From: Saccharopolyspora dendranthemae
Lineage (GTDB): Bacteria; Actinomycetota; Actinomycetes; Mycobacteriales; Pseudonocardiaceae
DNA: 64,000 nucleotides
Direction: 5' to 3'
Assembly: GCF_007829955.1 (NCBI RefSeq)
Contig: NZ_VIWX01000001.1
Coordinates: 124,001-188,000, forward strand
In this document: positions 54,355-62,730 of the stretch, piece by piece
How the letters are laid out: each line of letters starts with the position of its first letter
Numbering within the stretch: the stretch's first letter is position 1
Translations under genes and position numbers: made by a program
The notes under the pieces: generated by a model
What the model was told of the DNA's origin: nothing
The model's database searches: none
The model's input: only the letters and a program-made list of their open reading frames with translations

Positions 54355-55314
54355 TCAGCCGAGCTCGCCGAGCACGCGCAGCGTCCGGTTGGCCTTCACC
54401 GAGAGCCGCTGCTCGCGCGCCGTGACGTCGATGTAGGTCTGGCTGGAGTTCATCGACGAGTGCCCGAGCAGCTTGGCGATCTCGGCGGCGCTGGCACCGT
54501 CCTCGGCGAGCCGGGTGGCGAAGGTGTGCCGCAGCGCGTGCACCATCGCGCCGGGCTGGACCCGGTCGGACACCCCGGCGGCCTGCAACGAGCGCCGCAC
54601 CAGGTATTGCAGGCCCCCGCGCTGGAGCTTCTCGCCGCGGTGATCGACGAACAGCGGCTCGGAGCCGGGCAGCCGGTTGCCGAAGCGCTGCTTGCGGGTG
54701 TGCAGGTAGGTCTGGATGAGCCCGTCGAGGCTGTCCTCGATCGGGATGGACCGGCTCTTGCCGCCCTTGCCCTGCACGTGCAACCGCCGGTCGCCGCTGC
54801 GGCCCGCGAGCGACGCCGCGGTCAGCTCCAACAGCTCCGCCGAACGCACCCCGGTGCACAGCAACGTCGCCAGGATCGCCAAATCCCTTTCCGGCCAGGG
54901 GTTTCGGGCCTTGCGGACGCCGGAGGCGACCTGCCGCAGCAGGCGTTCCGGGGTCTCCTCCCCCTGCAGCGGTTTCGGCGCCGCAGGCGCGTTGCGGGGC
55001 TTGGGCACGATCTGCATCGGGTTGCCCGACACCGCGCCCTCGATCACGCCGAACCCGAAGAGCCCGTTCCACGTCGACCAGGCCCGCGTCACGGTCGCGG
55101 CCGAACGCCGCGCAGCGAACCGCGCGAACGCCGATCGGAGGACGGAGGCGTCCAGGTCGTCGACCGGGATCCGTTCGGCCGGTGTGCCGGTGAGCTCGAC
55201 CAGCTCACCGGCCACCGATTCGAGGTCGCGGCGGTAGGCGCGCAACGAGTTGGCCGCGAGCTTACGAGCCTGCACGTGCTCCAGGTAGCTCTCCACCAAG
55301 CGCGCCAGGTTCAC
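54355..55314 (-). CDS. Tyrosine recombinase (XerC/D-like)
   Basis: 319 aa. The catalytic set is complete: Arg157 (TGVRSAEL), Lys183 region (GKGGKSR), His259 and Arg262 (HALRHTF), His285 (LGHSS) and Tyr294. An N-terminal SAM-like DNA-binding domain precedes it. There is no excisionase or element around it, and it lies beside an M20 peptidase gene. It is probably a chromosomal Xer-like recombinase or a domesticated integrase; the primary XerC/D cannot be confirmed here. Confidence 0.88.
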   Translation of the reverse strand: MNLARLVESYLEHVQARKLAANSLRAYRRDLESVAGELVELTGTPAERIPVDDLDASVLRSAFARFAARRSAATVTRAWSTWNGLFGFGVIEGAVSGNPMQIVPKPRNAPAAPKPLQGEETPERLLRQVASGVRKARNPWPERDLAILATLLCTGVRSAELLELTAASLAGRSGDRRLHVQGKGGKSRSIPIEDSLDGLIQTYLHTRKQRFGNRLPGSEPLFVDHRGEKLQRGGLQYLVRRSLQAAGVSDRVQPGAMVHALRHTFATRLAEDGASAAEIAKLLGHSSMNSSQTYIDVTAREQRLSVKANRTLRVLGELG

Positions 55315-55372
55315 GCAGCACCTCCCGAGACGGTGATCATCTGCGGGAGAGACAACCAGACGGCACCGACAG

Positions 55373-56725
55373 TCAGCTGTTGCGGATGAAACGGTCCAGC
55401 ACGCGCACGCCGAACTTCAGCGCGTCGACCGGAACACGCTCGTCCACGCCGTGGAACAGCGCGGAGAAGTCCAGGTCGGCGGGCAGCTGCAGCGGCGCGA
55501 AGCCGTAGCAGTTCATGCCGAGCCGCGCGAAGGACTTCGCGTCGGTGCCACCGGACATCATGTAGGGCAGCGCCTTGGCGCCCGGGTCCTCGGCGAGCAG
55601 CGAGGCCTGCATCTGCTCGACGAGCCGGCCCTCGAACTTCGTCTCCACCGGAGGCAGCCCGACCCACTCGCGCTCGACGTCGGGTCCCAGCAGCTCGGCC
55701 AGCTCCCGGTCGAAGGCCTCCTCGCGGCCGGGAAGGATCCGGCAGTCCACGGCGGCTTCGGCGACCGACGGGATGACGTTGTGCTTGTAACCGGCGGTGA
55801 GCATCGTCGGGTTGGCCGTGTCGCGCAGCGTCGCCCCGATGATCCGCGAGATGTTGCCGAGCTTGGCCACCGACCCCTCGAGGTCCTCCTCGGGGAAGTC
55901 CCAGCCGGTGATCTCGGTGACGCCGTCCAGGAACTCCTGCACGCTGTCGCTCATGATCAGCGGGAAGCGGTGGTTGCCGAGCTTCGCGACCGCCTCGGAC
56001 AGCTGCGTGACCGCGTTGTCGTGGTGCACCATCGAACCGTGCCCCGCACGCGCCCGCACGCGCAGCTTGAGCCAGCGGATGCCCTTCTCCGCGGTTTGCA
56101 CCAGGTAGGCGCGGACACCGTCGGAGAGCGTCAGGGAATAGCCGCCGACCTCGCTGATGGCTTCGGTGCAGCCCTCGAACAACTCCGGGCGGTGGTCCAC
56201 CAACCACTGGGCTCCCTGGAACCCGCCCGCCTCCTCGTCGGAGACGAACGCGAAGACGATGTCGCGCGGCGGGACGATGCCGTCACGCTTGTAGCGACGG
56301 GCGATGGCCAGGCTCATGGCCAGCATGTCCTTCATGTCCACGGCCCCGCGCCCCCACACGTAGCCGTCCTGCACGGCCCCGGAGAAGGGGTGCACGGACC
56401 ACTCGGCCGGATCCGCGGGCACCACGTCGAGGTGCCCGTGCACCAGCAACCCGCCCCGGGACGGGTCGGCCCCGGGCAACCGCGCCACCACGTTCGCCCG
56501 GCCCACCTGATCGCCGGCTTCGACGTAGGTCACCTCGTACCCGACCTCGCCGAGCTTCTCGGCCACGTACTCGGCCGCGGCCCGCTCAGGCACCAGCGTC
56601 GCGGCGTCGCCCGTGTTCGTGCTGTCGATGCGGATCAGATCACTGGCCAGCTGGACGACCTCGTCCTGAGCCAGAGCCAACCCCGCGTCCTGATCACTAC
56701 CGGAGATCCCCTTGTGCTCGCTCAC
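55373..56725 (-). CDS. M20-family metallopeptidase/deacylase
   Basis: 450 aa. Metal-binding His/Asp in LLVHGHLDVVPADP, the bridging Asp in GRGAVDMKDM, Glu-Glu in FVSDEEAGG and the C-terminal MSGGTDAKSFARLG are all there. A dimerisation lid domain is inserted (ARAGHGSMVHHDN). It acts on peptides or N-acyl amino acids in the cytosol. GTG 56725 starts the gene. It marks the last chromosomal gene before the tRNA. Confidence 0.92.
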   Translation of the reverse strand: MSEHKGISGSDQDAGLALAQDEVVQLASDLIRIDSTNTGDAATLVPERAAAEYVAEKLGEVGYEVTYVEAGDQVGRANVVARLPGADPSRGGLLVHGHLDVVPADPAEWSVHPFSGAVQDGYVWGRGAVDMKDMLAMSLAIARRYKRDGIVPPRDIVFAFVSDEEAGGFQGAQWLVDHRPELFEGCTEAISEVGGYSLTLSDGVRAYLVQTAEKGIRWLKLRVRARAGHGSMVHHDNAVTQLSEAVAKLGNHRFPLIMSDSVQEFLDGVTEITGWDFPEEDLEGSVAKLGNISRIIGATLRDTANPTMLTAGYKHNVIPSVAEAAVDCRILPGREEAFDRELAELLGPDVEREWVGLPPVETKFEGRLVEQMQASLLAEDPGAKALPYMMSGGTDAKSFARLGMNCYGFAPLQLPADLDFSALFHGVDERVPVDALKFGVRVLDRFIRNS

Positions 56726-56845
56726 CAGGCATTTCTATCATCCACTGGGCCAACAGGGGGGTCCCTGCGAGGCTTAGATGACCATGAGCTAATCTATTAA
56801 CACAACACAGCGGGAACGCCCCGGAAACGGCGGCAGACCCGAGAT

Positions 56846-56931
56846 GTCCGAGTGGCGGAATGGCAGACGCGCTAGCTTGAGGTGCTAGTGCCCTACTAAT
56901 GGGCGTGGGGGTTCAAGTCCCCCCTCGGACA
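56846..56931 (+). tRNA. tRNA-Leu (anticodon GAG)
   Basis: The acceptor stem GTCCGAG pairs with CTCGGAC (56924-56930). The anticodon stem CTAGC/GCTAG flanks TTGAGGT, reading anticodon GAG. There is a long variable arm and a GGGGG-TTCAAGT-CCCCC T arm. CCA is not encoded. It serves as the chromosomal attachment gene of the element to its right. Confidence 0.95.
56913..56931. other. Candidate attachment site (attL) in the tRNA 3' end
   Basis: The integrase stop codon (56915-56913) lies inside the tRNA gene, and the element's first gene runs outward from there. The tRNA 3' end (T arm to acceptor) is thus the likely crossover core, kept intact after insertion. The second copy would lie past 64000. 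Confidence 0.55.
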
Positions 56932-58679
56932 CGCACACTATTCACCCGGTTCGCCGGGTGAATTTTTATTTCGGCAGCTCTCGCACCCGGCTCGTAGCGG
57001 ACCTGCAGGTCAACGGACTCGTAGAGGGTAGCCAGCCGCTCGGGCTTGGCACCCGACAGGGCTGCGCCGACGTCGCCGAGAGAATCGACCATCGCGTAGA
57101 CCTCGGCATCGGAGAGCGCTCCGCCCGTCGTCGGTTTGTTCTCCAGTTCGGCACGAGCGGCAGCGCGTTCCGCCTGGGCCGTGTTGATCACATCGGTCAG
57201 TGCGGCGGGGTCCACTCCGGCACCGATCGCGTCCTGGAACCGGCGCAGCCGAGCCTCGGCGTCAGCCAATCGCGCCTTGGCCGCCTCGTGCGACACCGAC
57301 AAGTCCCCGGGCGACTCTTGGGACTCGACCAGCGCCGCCACGGTCTGATCGATCCGATCCGGTGCGAACAGACCACCGAGCCACCCGTTGACCGACTCCC
57401 TGAGCAGATCCTCGCGCAGGTACACCGCTGGCGGGTGCTCGGCTAAAACTGGCGATCCAGGGGCGAGAGTCCGGGCCGGACACCGGTAGTACATGCCATG
57501 AGCCCGCGGACTGCCTTCCATCTTCCGACCGCACACGGCGCATCGGACCCGACCTCGAAACAAGTACGTCCGCTTCGTCGGGCGCCCGCTGCGTTCGAGC
57601 TTGCGGGCGGTCCGCAGCTTGCCCGCACCTTTCGAACGACGCAGCAGCTGAGCCTGGGTGAAGTCCTCGACGCTCACGATCTGCGGATGCGCGGGCTTGC
57701 GGGAGCGCACGACCGACTCGCTGCCTGCTCGGCGGAAGCGGATCACGTACCCGGCGGCCACGTCGTCGGAATCGATGAGCTGCTCCTGCCTGGTCCAGCG
57801 TCCGAAGAAGGCGTAGCCGGTGTAGCGAGGGTTCTCGAGGATCGACCGGACCGTGCTGCCCTGCCACCCGTCAGCCAGCCGGTGCCGGTTCTGCTCAGGC
57901 CGACGAGCCGAGGGGCACGGGATGCCGTCGCGGTTCAGCCCGTTGGCGATCGCACGGTCTCCCCTGCCACTGAGGTACTCGGCGAAGATCCGGCGCACGA
58001 CATCGACGACTTCCTCATCGATGGCCAGCACCTTCAGCCGGTACCCGTCCGCAGCCCGCGATGGGTTCGGGTGCGGGCCGGCATCCACGACCTTGTAGCC
58101 GTACGGTGCCCGGCCGCCCTGGTGACGACCTTCGTTGAGCACCTGAGCGTCCATGGCCGCCCGCACGCGGGCTTGCACGTGCTGGCGCTCCGACTCGCTC
58201 ATGCCGCCGAGCACGTTCATCAACATCTTGTGCGACGGGTTGCGCTCGTCGAACTTGCCGCCGAGCTCGGGTACCCACAGCTCGACTCCGTGGGCGGCGA
58301 ACTTCGGGGCGATCAGCGAGAACTGGTTGCCGAACCAGCATCGCGTCCCCTCGCCCACCACCACCGCGTTCCACCCGCGGTTCGGATCCTTCAAAGCTGC
58401 TAACAGCCGCTGGGCTTCCCGACGTCGCTCCCACGGCACCGACCGCGACTGCCCGATGTCGAAGTACTCGGTCGCAATCATGCCGCCCAGCGGCTCGACG
58501 AACTTGCTGGCGTTCCCGAGCTGCCATCCCAGCGACGTCTCCGGGTCCTGGTTGTCCTCGGTCGAGCAGCGCCCGTAGAACGCCACAGGGCCGATCCCTT
58601 CCTCAACCGGCTCGACCGCGTCGACACCGAGCAAATCATCGAGCGTCGACCACGGGTCTCCGCTGATTTCAACAGTCAT
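56913..58679 (-). CDS. Large serine recombinase (integrase)
   Basis: 588 aa. The resolvase domain holds catalytic Ser39 in FYGRCSTED and GEGTRCWFG. A recombinase domain follows (GGRAPYGYKVV, NRDGIPCPS, STVRSILENPRYTGYAFFG). A zinc ribbon (CAVCGRKMEG with a later YYRCP) and a C-terminal coiled coil (AKARLADAEARLRRFQDAI) complete it. It integrates and, with a directionality factor, excises the element. The start overlaps the preceding 52-aa gene by 4 nt. The last five codons and stop fall in the tRNA gene. Serine integrases using tRNA genes are less common than tyrosine ones. Confidence 0.93.
   Translation of the reverse strand: MTVEISGDPWSTLDDLLGVDAVEPVEEGIGPVAFYGRCSTEDNQDPETSLGWQLGNASKFVEPLGGMIATEYFDIGQSRSVPWERRREAQRLLAALKDPNRGWNAVVVGEGTRCWFGNQFSLIAPKFAAHGVELWVPELGGKFDERNPSHKMLMNVLGGMSESERQHVQARVRAAMDAQVLNEGRHQGGRAPYGYKVVDAGPHPNPSRAADGYRLKVLAIDEEVVDVVRRIFAEYLSGRGDRAIANGLNRDGIPCPSARRPEQNRHRLADGWQGSTVRSILENPRYTGYAFFGRWTRQEQLIDSDDVAAGYVIRFRRAGSESVVRSRKPAHPQIVSVEDFTQAQLLRRSKGAGKLRTARKLERSGRPTKRTYLFRGRVRCAVCGRKMEGSPRAHGMYYRCPARTLAPGSPVLAEHPPAVYLREDLLRESVNGWLGGLFAPDRIDQTVAALVESQESPGDLSVSHEAAKARLADAEARLRRFQDAIGAGVDPAALTDVINTAQAERAAARAELENKPTTGGALSDAEVYAMVDSLGDVGAALSGAKPERLATLYESVDLQVRYEPGARAAEIKIHPANRVNSVRVRGGT
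56941..56968 (+). terminator. UUCG-loop terminator for tRNA-Leu, inside the integrase 3' coding region
   Basis: TTCACCCGG (56941-56949), loop TTCG, CCGGGTGAA (56954-56962), then TTTTTATT. This is a textbook intrinsic terminator 10 bp after the tRNA. It is read as antisense codons near the integrase C-terminus (HPANRVN), so the element supplies the tRNA's terminator. Confidence 0.88.
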
Positions 58680-58834
58680 GTGATTCCTTCTCCAGGAGGC
58701 CCATCTAGAGCCTCGACCTCAGTGAGCTCGATCAGTATTGCTAGCAGTATGCGGCTCGTTTCTGTGTTTAGTACAGGCAACTCGCCTGGCGCTCGCACCG
58801 TGACGGGCTCTGTATCGCGATCGTCAGCCGTCAT
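58676..58834 (-). CDS. 52-aa protein between the FtsK and integrase genes
   Basis: ATG 58834 overlaps the ftsK stop by 4 nt and the TGA overlaps the integrase ATG by 4 nt, so the ORF precisely fills the gap. It begins MTADDRDTEPVTVRAPGELP and continues to a hydrophobic helix ETSRILLAILIELTEVEAL, ending DGPPGEGIT. It is acidic. The position suggests a partner of the integrase, perhaps affecting directionality, but this is inference. No family is recognised. Confidence 0.7.
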   Translation of the reverse strand: MTADDRDTEPVTVRAPGELPVLNTETSRILLAILIELTEVEALDGPPGEGIT

Positions 58835-60984
58835 TGCTGATCAGCCTCTGACTCGCCCGGCGAGCTGATTTCATCAGCGACCCGGCCGACGGCGGCTCGG
58901 ATGTCGGCGGTGAAGTAACCGCGCACGCGCCGAAGCTCACCGGATTCGTCCGGGATCCGGTGTCTGGTGGGCCGGCACTCGAGCTGGCCCATCTGCTTGG
59001 CGAAGGTGCCGGGGTCGACTTCCAGTGCTTCGGTCAGTTCGGCGCTCGGCACGAACTCGCGCTGGTCGAGCTCATCTCCGAGGTGGTCAACCACGGAGGC
59101 GAGCGGCTCAGGGAGCTCGACGGTTGTGCGATCGTGCGCGCCTTGCCCGGTACCCAGCGCCTTGACGACGGCCGCCGTATCGATCGCACGTGGCCTGTCA
59201 TCACCGGCCGCGTGACCGCTCAGCGTGCCTGAGGCTTCTCGCAGCGCCCGACCGCGCTCGCAGATCGATCGCCACTCGGTGTTGTCCATGTAGAAGGTCC
59301 GGACCGTCACCGCGACCGCGTCGCCGCCGGACTCGGCTTCACCGTCGGGCCTGAGGATCCCAACTCCCTTGTGACTGGGCAGCAGTGTCGAGGAGTCGAA
59401 GCCTCGGGTGTTCATCTGCTCGCCGAGGACGATGTTGGAGTCGCGCCAATCCATCACCCGAAGCGCGAAGCGCGAACCCAGCACGGCACGCAGCCGGGAG
59501 GGGATGGTGTTGGAGTCCGGTCGTTGCGTCGCCAGGATGACCACGATGCCGACAGCCGGTCCCTTCCGGGCGAGGTAGGTCAGCAGGTCAGCGATGTAGG
59601 CGCCGAGCGTGGTCTTCTTGCCCCCGATCTCCTCCTTGGTCGGGTTCTCCAGGTAGACCTGGACCTCGTCGATGATCACGGCGGTGAGGGGCATGCCCAG
59701 TTCGCGATCTCGCGAGATGGTCGGCGTGATCTTCGATTCCGGGCAGATCTCGTCGTCCAACGTGGACATTCGCAAGAAACGCGCTTGCACCTCGGCAACC
59801 AGCTCGACCAAGTGGTCGCGAACCGCTTCCGCTTGTTCCTGATCATCACCGCAGACGTAGCGGTGGGCGACGGCTTCTGCTGCCTGCCAGTCCTTTCCAC
59901 CTTTCCCGTCGAAGACGTACAGCTGCGTGAACGGATCGAGGATCAGCCCCGCTGCAGGCAGCCGACTGGCGCAGGTCTTGCCCTGACGAGGAATCGATCC
60001 GACGATCAGCGACGTCCACACCAGGTACAGATCGACCCGCCGACTGCGCGCGTCCCTCCCGAACGGAATGGCCCGCCAGGCGTCCCAGCACTCCATGTCC
60101 AACAGCGGGAACCGCAACGCGGGCCCGGAGTACGGATCCTCGTCAGCCACCCACAGGAACACCCTGCCGGCATGGCCGCCTCTCCCCCGGACGCGCTCGA
60201 CGATCAACTGCAGCTCGTCCACCGCCAGGGCTGAAGCGAGAGCATCGCGGCGCTTGAGGACGTCGACAGCTTTGCGCGTCGCGGGGAGGTCAACGGTGAC
60301 GGCCCACCCGGAGCCGTCGTGGGCTGCGCGCTCGACGAGGCGGAGCGACTCGTCCTTCCCGATGAGCTTCGCGTCCCGGAACGCGTCGACGAGGATCTGC
60401 GGATCCATGGTCCAGGTCAGCGTCCGCGGTCCGGCGAGCACGGGCTTGCGCCCGGGTGCGCCGTCCTTTCGCCGTCCGTACACGGCCAACACGACCGCGC
60501 AGAGCCCGGCAGAAGCCCACATCGCGTGTCCGCCGTACACCGCGTACCCGACCGCGAGCACGGCGCCGGCGGCCAGCGTGACCGCACCGGTTACCTTCCA
60601 GCGGAACAGGGTGAGTTCGCGGATCTCCACGAACTTGTCCGCGAGCTTCTCGGACTGCTCGGCGGCCTCGCGGTAGTCGTGAACGCGGACCCACTGCCGC
60701 CAACCGCGGATCGCGGCCACGAGACCCCGTCCGACGGACCGGACGAACCGCCAAGGCGATCGGATCACGAACGACAAACCGTCCACGAGCGCGTGCTTGG
60801 CGGCTTGGCGTGACTTCAGCGCGGCAGGTACGCGCGGTGAACGCAGCCACCAGTTCATGAACCGCTGCTTGCGGTTGAGCTGCGGTTCGGGCTCCGGGAC
60901 GTCGTCGATGAGTTCGGCGTCGAAGATGTGGCGTTCTACCTCTCGCGGCTCCGCCGGAGCAGGCGTCATGTTCTCCTTCGTCAC
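58831..60984 (-). CDS. FtsK/SpoIIIE-type DNA translocase (conjugative transfer protein)
   Basis: 717 aa. Two membrane helices (TGAVTLAAGAVLAVGYAVY and the following one) lie at about 130-170. A RecA-like motor follows with Walker A GSIPRQGKT (about 328-337) and Walker B AVIIDEVQVYL (about 435-445). A C-terminal winged helix (SAELTEALEVDPGTFAKQMGQL) is likely the DNA-sequence reader. GTG 60984 overlaps the upstream stop (GTGA) and has GGAGGT. It would pump double-stranded element DNA between mycelial cells. Confidence 0.92.
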   Translation of the reverse strand: MTKENMTPAPAEPREVERHIFDAELIDDVPEPEPQLNRKQRFMNWWLRSPRVPAALKSRQAAKHALVDGLSFVIRSPWRFVRSVGRGLVAAIRGWRQWVRVHDYREAAEQSEKLADKFVEIRELTLFRWKVTGAVTLAAGAVLAVGYAVYGGHAMWASAGLCAVVLAVYGRRKDGAPGRKPVLAGPRTLTWTMDPQILVDAFRDAKLIGKDESLRLVERAAHDGSGWAVTVDLPATRKAVDVLKRRDALASALAVDELQLIVERVRGRGGHAGRVFLWVADEDPYSGPALRFPLLDMECWDAWRAIPFGRDARSRRVDLYLVWTSLIVGSIPRQGKTCASRLPAAGLILDPFTQLYVFDGKGGKDWQAAEAVAHRYVCGDDQEQAEAVRDHLVELVAEVQARFLRMSTLDDEICPESKITPTISRDRELGMPLTAVIIDEVQVYLENPTKEEIGGKKTTLGAYIADLLTYLARKGPAVGIVVILATQRPDSNTIPSRLRAVLGSRFALRVMDWRDSNIVLGEQMNTRGFDSSTLLPSHKGVGILRPDGEAESGGDAVAVTVRTFYMDNTEWRSICERGRALREASGTLSGHAAGDDRPRAIDTAAVVKALGTGQGAHDRTTVELPEPLASVVDHLGDELDQREFVPSAELTEALEVDPGTFAKQMGQLECRPTRHRIPDESGELRRVRGYFTADIRAAVGRVADEISSPGESEADQQ

Positions 60985-61670
60985 TGCTCCACCTCCGCGG
61001 TCAACGCAGCGGCGAGCCGTGACGACAGTCCGCGCGAACACCCGGTGACCTCGCGGATCCAAGCCGGCGTGACCGTCGTGTCCGGACACCAAGCCTCTCG
61101 GGCCCGGGCGAGGTACTCGTCGAACGAGGTGCGCCGCTTCGGGTCTTGTGAACGAGGGACAACCGGCTCCAGCACCGGCTCGTCGTCACCGTTCACGGAC
61201 GCCGCGCGGACAGCCGCCGTGAGCTTGTCCCGGAGGTCGGTCACCGCCTCGGCAGCGACGAAGACAACCAGTGGCGGCACGGAATGCAGGACCACCATGT
61301 CGGCGCTTCTGGCCGCGTAAGCACCCCAGGTGTTCATGACGTACGTGGCCGCGAGCGTGAACCACTTCGCGCCACGAACCCAGCCACCCGTGCGGATCCC
61401 GTACCGGGCCGTGACTTGCTCGGCCCGCAGGATCGCCAGCAGCACCAGCGACACCATCGGGTCGAGCAGCCACGCGGCCAGCCACGTCAGCGACCAAACC
61501 GGAGCACCGTTCGCGGCGAAGCTCTGGACGTTGGTCATGGTGAACGCCAGGCCGAGCAGGATTCCGCTCCAGCACAACCGGTCGACCTGCTTGCGCACCA
61601 GTTCAACGGCTTCGAAGTCGGGGCGGGTGATCGGCCGACGCCGCTCACCCGCGGTCTGCGGCGCACTCAT
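60981..61670 (-). CDS. DUF2637-like membrane protein (Spd type)
   Basis: 229 aa with four hydrophobic helices: LCWSGILLGLAFTMTNVQSF, LTWLAAWLLDPMVSLVLLAIL, AKWFTLAATYVMNTWGAYAA and MVVLHSVPPLVVFVAAEAV. The C-terminal region has an HTH-like WIREVTGCSRGLSSRLAAAL. This layout is that of DUF2637 proteins in actinomycete ICEs, thought to help intramycelial plasmid spread. The gene is coupled on both sides by 4-nt overlaps. Confidence 0.82.
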   Translation of the reverse strand: MSAPQTAGERRRPITRPDFEAVELVRKQVDRLCWSGILLGLAFTMTNVQSFAANGAPVWSLTWLAAWLLDPMVSLVLLAILRAEQVTARYGIRTGGWVRGAKWFTLAATYVMNTWGAYAARSADMVVLHSVPPLVVFVAAEAVTDLRDKLTAAVRAASVNGDDEPVLEPVVPRSQDPKRRTSFDEYLARAREAWCPDTTVTPAWIREVTGCSRGLSSRLAAALTAEVEQ

Positions 61671-61999
61671 CGACGCCGCCCCTTCTTCTGCTGCGGCACG
61701 TCTGCAGCGGTCACAGTCAGCGCTCTGGTCAACGTGTACGACGCGAACAGGGCGGGGACTGCGAGCACCGCGAGCAGCAACCCTTCGTCACCGGGGTGCT
61801 TGATCACGATCCACTGCACACCGACGATCGCCGCAGCCGTGACCAGCACTCGCCCGGTCAACGACATCAGGCGGACGCTCGTCCGAGCGGCGTCGCTGGC
61901 TCGCCGCGTGGCCTTCGCACTAGCCCGCCACACCAAAACCAGCGTGAACAGCCCACCGAGCACGGCCAGGACTTCCAGAGGAGTCAGTTGGAGCGTCAT
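61667..61999 (-). CDS. Small membrane protein (Spd-like)
   Basis: 110 aa with three hydrophobic segments (LEVLAVLGGLFTLVLVW, LVTAAAIVGVQWIVI and LLLAVLAVPALFASYTLTRAL) and a basic tail QQKKGRRR. GAGGGG lies ahead of ATG 61999. The start and stop each overlap the neighbours by 4 nt. Its position beside the DUF2637 gene suggests a spread function. Confidence 0.75.
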   Translation of the reverse strand: MTLQLTPLEVLAVLGGLFTLVLVWRASAKATRRASDAARTSVRLMSLTGRVLVTAAAIVGVQWIVIKHPGDEGLLLAVLAVPALFASYTLTRALTVTAADVPQQKKGRRR

Positions 62000-62349
62000 C
62001 GCGCAACACCCCTCTCGGCACGCTCGCCGCGGCGAAGCCAATGCGGGTGCAGCTCCCGGCGGTCGTCCGCGGACAGCCCACCCCAGACACCGACGGTGTC
62101 GGCACCTCCGGTGCGGAGTTCCAGCTCGAGGCATTCGTCGGCGACTGGGCAGCCTTCGCACATCGCAGCGGCGAGTTCGCGGTCGGTTAGCTGCTGGTCC
62201 AGCCAGTCGGGTTGGTCGGCAGGGAACTCCGCCATGCAGAGCCCGTTGCCGCGAACGCAGGCGCCGAGCAGCGCTGTCGATGCCCAGCGCAATCGGTCGA
62301 GCCGCCAAGCGATTCCGATGAGCCAGAGGTTGTTGTAGGAGGTCATCAC
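61996..62349 (-). CDS. WhiB-family iron-sulfur transcription factor
   Basis: 117 aa. Cluster-ligand cysteines are seen at 64, 67 and 73 (MCEGCPVADEC) with a first Cys at 31 or 38. The family GVWGG turn (about 87-91) is followed by a basic stretch RRGERAERG. WhiB proteins sense redox or NO and bind sigma factor. GTG 62349 overlaps the excisionase stop. Its place as gene 2 of the transfer operon suggests that redox or developmental state could affect mobility. Confidence 0.9.
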   Translation of the reverse strand: MMTSYNNLWLIGIAWRLDRLRWASTALLGACVRGNGLCMAEFPADQPDWLDQQLTDRELAAAMCEGCPVADECLELELRTGGADTVGVWGGLSADDRRELHPHWLRRGERAERGVAR

Positions 62350-62561
62350 TTCCGACCTCCGTCCTGTGCCACCGCAGCACCGGCCAGGAGGCGGGTCAGC
62401 TCGCTCTCGGGGATGACGAGTCGTCCGTTCCGGGGTTCGGCCCGCAGCTCGCCGACGCGGACGGCACGAGAGATGGCGGACGGGTGGAGGTTGAGGATCC
62501 AGGCGGCTCGGCGGACGGAGCAGAAGTCGCGGCGCCCGTTTTTCGGCATGGAGGTACCCAT
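62346..62561 (-). CDS. Excisionase-like helix-turn-helix protein
   Basis: 71 aa, MerR-type winged helix: SVRRAAWILNLHPSAISRAVRVGELRAEPRNGRLVIPESELTRLL reads as a typical excisionase/HTH_17 pattern. GAAGGG lies 9 nt before ATG 62561. First gene of the seven-gene transfer operon. It may act as recombination directionality factor or local regulator. Confidence 0.85.
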   Translation of the reverse strand: MGTSMPKNGRRDFCSVRRAAWILNLHPSAISRAVRVGELRAEPRNGRLVIPESELTRLLAGAAVAQDGGRK

Positions 62562-62589
62562 TTGAGAAAGCCCTTCAAAAGAATTGGAA

Positions 62590-62622
62590 GCTGATTTCAG
62601 CTTTAAACTGCTGATTTCAGCT
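62590..62622. promoter_or_regulatory. Tandem operator repeats in the divergent promoter
   Basis: GCTGATTTCAGCT occurs twice (62590-62602 and 62610-62622), 20 bp apart, or two helical turns. Each copy is itself palindromic (AGCTG...CAGCT around TTT). They sit between the excisionase-like gene (-) and the XRE gene (+) in an AT-rich stretch holding TTTAAA. They are likely binding sites for an element-encoded regulator. Confidence 0.7.
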
Positions 62623-62730
62623 CTTGCTAAGCATGAGAATTCCGGGCCGCGGCTTTTCAGGCGCGGTCATGTCACGAAATGCGTCACGGAACGGCTAACC
62701 TCGGCGCGAAGGCGGAGCGCGGAGGAATAG

